Below, in pieces: positions 6,399-9,738 of a stretch of 9,738 nt of DNA. The notes under the pieces were generated by a model, which did not search any database, was not told the DNA's origin, and saw only the letters and a program-made list of their open reading frames with translations. The DNA is taken from NCBI GenBank assembly GCA_022572905.1, contig JACZUZ010000039.1:1-9738 (forward strand). Reading direction: 5' to 3'. This DNA is from Candidatus Zixiibacteriota bacterium (GTDB taxonomy: Bacteria; Zixibacteria; MSB-5A5; GN15; JACZUZ01). The first letter of the stretch is position 1. Each line of letters begins with the position of its first letter. The translations under genes and the position numbers were made by a program.

Positions 6399-6440
6399 CC
6401 GAGTTAGCGACAACGAAATTCGGCCTTGTCGATAACTCGG
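6399..6440 (+). promoter_or_regulatory. Strong hairpin in the presumed aspS leader
   Basis: Arms CCGAGTTAGCGACAA (6399-6413) and TTGTCGATAACTCGG (6426-6440) pair over 14 bases with one G.A mismatch, closing a 12-base loop that itself contains CGAA/TTCG. It ends 51 bases before the aspS ATG. No U tract follows on either strand, so it is not an intrinsic terminator as it stands. A role in aspS expression or RNA stability is inferred from its position only. Confidence 0.55.
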
Positions 6441-6491
6441 GGCATTACGGGAAAAGAGGATAACAAAATCAAAGGAATTGGTTAGAAATAC

Positions 6492-8357
6492 ATGAATCCT
6501 CCTTCATCATCCAGTGTCAAATCACGCCAGACCAAAGAAGGAACTTTTTCGCTCTGGAAGAGAACTCATAATCTGGGCGAACTCCGCCCCGAAAACATCG
6601 GCCAAGCTGTTCGGCTCAACGGCTGGGTAAATCAATATCGCAATCTGGGAGGATTGCTCTTTCTTGATCTGCGCGATCGCTATGGCATAACTCAGGTAGT
6701 TCTAAATCCGGCCAGAGTCTCGCCAGAAATCTTCGAAAAGGCTTCGTCAGCGCGACATGAGTTTGTGGTGGCTGTGATCGGAGAAGTTATCGCGCGTCCG
6801 GATGGCACACGAAACAAGAATATTCGCACCGGCGAGATAGAGGTTGTCGCCGAGGATTTCACAATACTCAACGAATGCCCCACTCCGCCGTTTGAAATAA
6901 CCGACGAAGCTCCCTCTAACGAAAATCTGAGATTGGAATACCGTTACCTTGACCTGCGCCGCAGGCCAATGCAAGAAATCATGCGCATCCGGCATGAAAT
7001 AGCGCTGGCTGTGCGCGAAAGTTTTTCCGGGATGGGGTTCTACGAAATCGAAACGCCGCTTTTGATGCGCTCAACTCCTGAAGGCGCTCGTGACTATGTT
7101 GTGCCATCGCGAGTACACCGCGGTAAATTTTATGCGCTACCGCAATCGCCTCAACTATTGAAGCAAATTCTCATGGTCTCGGGATTTGATAAGTATTTCC
7201 AGCTTGCGCGCTGTCTTCGTGACGAAGACCTCAGATCGGACCGTCAACCGGAGCACACTCAAATCGATATTGAGATGTCTTTTGTCACTCCCGACGATAT
7301 ATTTTCATGCGTTGAGCGAATGCTCAAATATGTTTTTGAAAAAGTTCAGGGAGTGGATGTTGAAACGCCGTTTCAAAGATTTACTTACGCCGATGTCATG
7401 TCGCGCTACGGAGTCGACAAACCTGATATGCGCTACGCTATGGAGATTATTGACCTGACAGAAAAAGCGGGTGCGGGAGAGTTTGGCGTTTTCAATCAGA
7501 ATATCGCGAACGGCGGAGTAGTCAAGGGAATAACTCTTTCCGGCGGTGGAAACTACACCCGGCGCCAGCTTGACGAACTAACAGAATTCGCGAAGTCGCA
7601 GGGCGCCGGGGGCATGGCCTATATTCTTCGCCCTGGCGAGGAATTTCGTTCACCGATTTTGAAATTCTTCAGCGACGAACAAAGAGACGATATGCTCGAA
7701 TTCGCTGATTGTAAACAAGACGATCTTCTGGTCATCGTTTCCGATTCGAAAGAAATAGTGGAAAAAGTTCTCGGTCAATTGCGCATTAAGCTGGCCAAAG
7801 AACACAATCTGGCGGATAAGAAAAAATTCGCCTTTGTCTGGGTGACGCAGTTCCCGCTTTTCGACTATGACGAAGAAACAGATAGCTGGGACGCAATGCA
7901 CAACATTGTATCGCATCCGCTTGAAGATAATTTGAGTTTGCTGGATGAAGGTGAGAATACTGATCTGGCGCCGACGGATCCGGAGCATCCCTGGAGGCGA
8001 ATACTAGCTAACCAATATGATCTTGTCTTGAACGGAAATGAAATAGCCTCCGGAGGAATTCGAATCAATAAGAGAGAGCTTCAGGAAAAAGTTCTAAACA
8101 TATTGGGAATATCCACAGAGCGCGCGGATAGAATGTTCGGATTCCTTTTGCGTGCGCTGGAATACGGCGCCCCACCTCATGGTGGAGTTGCGCTGGGACT
8201 CGATAGACTGGTCGCAATTATGTGCGGTGTGGATTCTATCAGAGAAGTTATCGCATTTCCCAAGACCGCGTCGGCGAGCGCCCTGATGGAAGGCGCTCCG
8301 TCCGAGCTGGATCAAGAGCAGTTGGATGAATTAGGAATAGTGATAAAAGGCTCTTGA
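6492..8357 (+). CDS. aspS: Aspartyl-tRNA synthetase, bacterial type
   Basis: This class IIb synthetase charges tRNA-Asp with aspartate using ATP. In its 621 residues: an OB-fold anticodon-binding domain (about 37-125, with RDRYGITQVV at 61-70), YRYLDLRR (150-157), motif 1 region MGFYEIETPLL (181-191), the flipping loop STPEGARDY (194-202) and FYALPQSPQLLKQ (213-225). Motif 2 is CLRDEDLRSDRQPEHTQID (241-259). The bacterial GAD insert follows (about 315-430), and motif 3 GVALGLDRL has catalytic Arg572. Compared with E. coli it has an N-terminal extension of about 24 residues; no other in-frame start fits, so the ATG at 6492 is kept. L52 replaces the His linked to relaxed tRNA recognition in Pseudomonas AspRS, but G105 resembles the relaxed type, so tRNA specificity is unclear. 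It heads a likely operon with phoH and pgpH. Confidence 0.98.
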   Translation: MNPPSSSSVKSRQTKEGTFSLWKRTHNLGELRPENIGQAVRLNGWVNQYRNLGGLLFLDLRDRYGITQVVLNPARVSPEIFEKASSARHEFVVAVIGEVIARPDGTRNKNIRTGEIEVVAEDFTILNECPTPPFEITDEAPSNENLRLEYRYLDLRRRPMQEIMRIRHEIALAVRESFSGMGFYEIETPLLMRSTPEGARDYVVPSRVHRGKFYALPQSPQLLKQILMVSGFDKYFQLARCLRDEDLRSDRQPEHTQIDIEMSFVTPDDIFSCVERMLKYVFEKVQGVDVETPFQRFTYADVMSRYGVDKPDMRYAMEIIDLTEKAGAGEFGVFNQNIANGGVVKGITLSGGGNYTRRQLDELTEFAKSQGAGGMAYILRPGEEFRSPILKFFSDEQRDDMLEFADCKQDDLLVIVSDSKEIVEKVLGQLRIKLAKEHNLADKKKFAFVWVTQFPLFDYDEETDSWDAMHNIVSHPLEDNLSLLDEGENTDLAPTDPEHPWRRILANQYDLVLNGNEIASGGIRINKRELQEKVLNILGISTERADRMFGFLLRALEYGAPPHGGVALGLDRLVAIMCGVDSIREVIAFPKTASASALMEGAPSELDQEQLDELGIVIKGS

Positions 8358-8460
8358 AAGAAGATATTGAGAGAGTTTGCGTTGACAGGCGCCTCGAAAA
8401 CTGTGTTTGCTCTATAACGCTTTCGATCTCTGCAACTACGAAACAAGTATTATTACGAAT

Positions 8461-9573
8461 ATGAATAATGACACATCAGAAAATGCGATTCCCACAGAGG
8501 GGCCTGACGAAATAGTAAACAATAGAGCAAACAAGACGGTAGACAAGAAACTAGACAAGGTAGTCGACCAGCGCGAAAACAAGGGAGAAAATTCGCTAGT
8601 TTCTTCAACGGTTTCTCTTAAGGGCGTTGATCTTCCATTACTTTTTGGGCAATACGATATCTTCCTTCGAATGATTGAAGATCAATTCGAGGCTAAAATA
8701 TTCGCACGCGGAGAGACTGTCAGTCTGGAAGGTGCGCGCAAAGAAGTTGACAGTCTGAAGAAACTCTTCGATGATCTTAAACTACGTCTTAGTCAGGGTA
8801 ATCCTCTCACAGAACAGTATGTTCGCTACACTATTGGGTTGATCAAAGAAGGGGGATCGGGAGCCGCCCGTGATATCAAACCAGCTTACTCCAGTAATCA
8901 CCCCGCCAACAACGGTGTCGAACCTCGAACCGTAGGGCAAAAAGAATATCTTGAGGCCATAGAAAAATACGACATTGTCATTTCAATCGGTCCGGCCGGA
9001 ACCGGCAAAACTTTTTTGGCGGTGTCGGCGGCTGTTGCGGCTCTTAAATCAGGTTCGATCAAACGAATAATTCTCGTTCGTCCGGCGGTGGAGGCTGGCG
9101 AGTCGCTGGGTTTCTTACCCGGAGACATAAGAGCGAAAGTTGACCCATATTTGCGTCCAATCTATGACTCACTGCATGAATTATTGCCTGCCGAACGAGT
9201 TCGCAAACTAATGGAAACTGGCGTGATAGAAATTGCTCCTCTGGCGTTTATGCGCGGGAGAACTTTGAACGGCGCTTTCGTTGTTTTGGATGAAGCTCAA
9301 AACAGTACGACTGCTCAGATGAAAATGTTCTTGACGCGGCTGGGCGAAAATTCCAAAGCTGTCGTAAACGGAGATGTTACCCAGATTGATTTAGTTGACC
9401 CAACAGTATCGGGACTGGTCTCCGCAGAAAGAGTTTTAAAAAACATTCGGGGGTTGAAGTTTATCAAACTAACTGATCGTGATGTCGTTCGTCACCGACT
9501 TGTACAGGACATTCTCAAAGCCTATGAGAATTCATCAGCTCCATATCAAAGAGATGAGAAAGCCAGAGAATAG
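8461..9573 (+). CDS. phoH: PhoH-family ATPase (YbeZ type)
   Basis: A predicted cytoplasmic ATPase of the PhoH/YbeZ family, linked in other bacteria to YbeY and RNA metabolism. With the ATG at 8461 it has 370 residues. Seen: Walker A GPAGTGKT (177-184), the family block GFLPGDIRAKVDPYLRPIYD (217-236), MRGRTLNGAF (264-273), Walker B VVLDEAQN (274-281), NGDVTQIDL (303-311) and the C-terminal DRDVVRHRLVQDIL (339-352). The N-terminal 50 residues are Asn/Lys/Asp-rich with a repetitive TVDKKLDKVVDQ stretch and look disordered. The frame is also open from a TTG at 8407 (18 more residues), and neither start has a clear Shine-Dalgarno; ATG is preferred. It starts 103 bases after aspS with no terminator between, and ends three bases before the next start. 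Confidence 0.95.
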   Translation: MNNDTSENAIPTEGPDEIVNNRANKTVDKKLDKVVDQRENKGENSLVSSTVSLKGVDLPLLFGQYDIFLRMIEDQFEAKIFARGETVSLEGARKEVDSLKKLFDDLKLRLSQGNPLTEQYVRYTIGLIKEGGSGAARDIKPAYSSNHPANNGVEPRTVGQKEYLEAIEKYDIVISIGPAGTGKTFLAVSAAVAALKSGSIKRIILVRPAVEAGESLGFLPGDIRAKVDPYLRPIYDSLHELLPAERVRKLMETGVIEIAPLAFMRGRTLNGAFVVLDEAQNSTTAQMKMFLTRLGENSKAVVNGDVTQIDLVDPTVSGLVSAERVLKNIRGLKFIKLTDRDVVRHRLVQDILKAYENSSAPYQRDEKARE

Positions 9574-9576
9574 GAA

Positions 9577-9738
9577 ATGGTATCCTTACTTCTCAGACTG
9601 AAAAGATATCTTAAGCGGGCTCTGAAAATTCGCTCGCGTCGTCTGGCAAATCAAAAACCGACCAGGGTTGAGCGTTTGGTAAGGATCGGTCTGATGGCGA
9701 CCGCCATCGCGCTTATAGGTATAGTTTATCCGGGTGGT
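9577..9738 (+). CDS. pgpH: Probable 7TM-HD phosphohydrolase PgpH/YqfF, N-terminal fragment
   Basis: Only the first 54 codons are present; the frame is open to the window end. The opening is strongly basic (LKRYLKRALKIRSRRL, residues 6-21) and is followed by one hydrophobic helix (LMATAIALIGIVY, about 39-51) and PGG. That is the expected beginning of 7TMR-HD proteins: a cytoplasmic lead, then a first membrane helix before an extracytoplasmic domain. In many bacteria a yqfF/pgpH gene (cyclic-di-AMP phosphodiesterase in Listeria) lies between phoH and ybeY, which is the main support. The start ATG is three bases after the phoH stop, with AGGA one base before it, suggesting translational coupling. 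The fragment itself is too short to prove the family. Confidence 0.6.
   Translation, partial: MVSLLLRLKRYLKRALKIRSRRLANQKPTRVERLVRIGLMATAIALIGIVYPGG

Larger units (their letters stand above)
5964..6491. other. Divergent intergenic region between ptsN and aspS
   Basis: These 528 bases hold no gene that I can support. The longest open frame (6080-6361 plus) encodes an Arg/Pro/Ser-rich peptide without recognisable motifs and is broken up by inverted repeats. The region contains the ptsN promoter, a weak plus-strand promoter candidate, a compound GC-rich inverted repeat (6186-6269) and a strong hairpin (6399-6440). Everything from about 6190 to aspS may be a long structured 5' leader. A weak AAAGGAATT Shine-Dalgarno lies 15 bases before the aspS ATG. 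Confidence 0.6.

Noticed and set aside
8382..8418. TTGACA before phoH as an internal promoter, with TATAAC at 8413
   Set aside because: Spacing to TATAAC is 25 bases, too long, and the hexamer at 17 bases (GTTTGC) is a poor -10.
1..9738. CRISPR arrays, transposase genes, phage or toxin-antitoxin modules
   Set aside because: No regularly spaced repeats and no matching protein patterns were seen on either strand.

Overview
The window is ordinary bacterial chromosome with mostly housekeeping genes, dense coding and mid GC content. No phage, plasmid, transposase or CRISPR sequence was seen. The lineage cannot be fixed from the sequence alone. A bacterial SRP RNA, a bacterial-type AspRS with a GAD insert, an EIIA-Ntr protein, sparse Shine-Dalgarno motifs and dispersed 'TGTCATcC' inverted repeats would suit an uncultured lineage of the FCB/Zixibacteria kind. 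That placement is a guess.

Left part (1-3110, minus strand): a DNA-maintenance cluster read right to left as tRNA-Ala(CGC), 4.5S-type SRP RNA, dnaX (clamp-loader tau subunit), ebfC/ybaB (nucleoid-associated protein) and recR (cut off by the window edge). The dnaX-ebfC-recR order, with a small RNA upstream, is known from other phyla such as Bacillus. The dnaX gene carries a run of nine A in its linker region. It contains an in-frame A AAA AAG heptamer, and stop codons follow within five codons in both alternative frames. This is the layout used elsewhere to make the shorter gamma subunit by slippage.

Middle (3313-6086): a plus-strand EamA/DMT-family transporter, then a 270-base convergent intergenic region with two inverted-repeat elements. 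Next come two minus-strand genes: a DUF4234-like membrane protein with a proline-rich tail and, upstream of it, a PtsN-like EIIA-Ntr protein. The EIIA-Ntr protein keeps the phospho-acceptor His but appears to lack the second active-site His. A near-consensus sigma70-type promoter lies upstream of it.

Right part (6087-9738, plus strand): a gene-free but structure-rich region of several hundred bases, then aspS (aspartyl-tRNA synthetase), phoH (PhoH-family ATPase) and the start of a probable pgpH/yqfF gene (7TM-HD phosphohydrolase), likely one operon. The gene-free region holds a compound GC-rich inverted repeat and a strong 14-bp hairpin about 50 bases before aspS.

No new multi-gene system is evident. 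The most interesting signals are the dnaX slippage site, the structured aspS leader and the variant EIIA-Ntr next to a DUF4234 protein.
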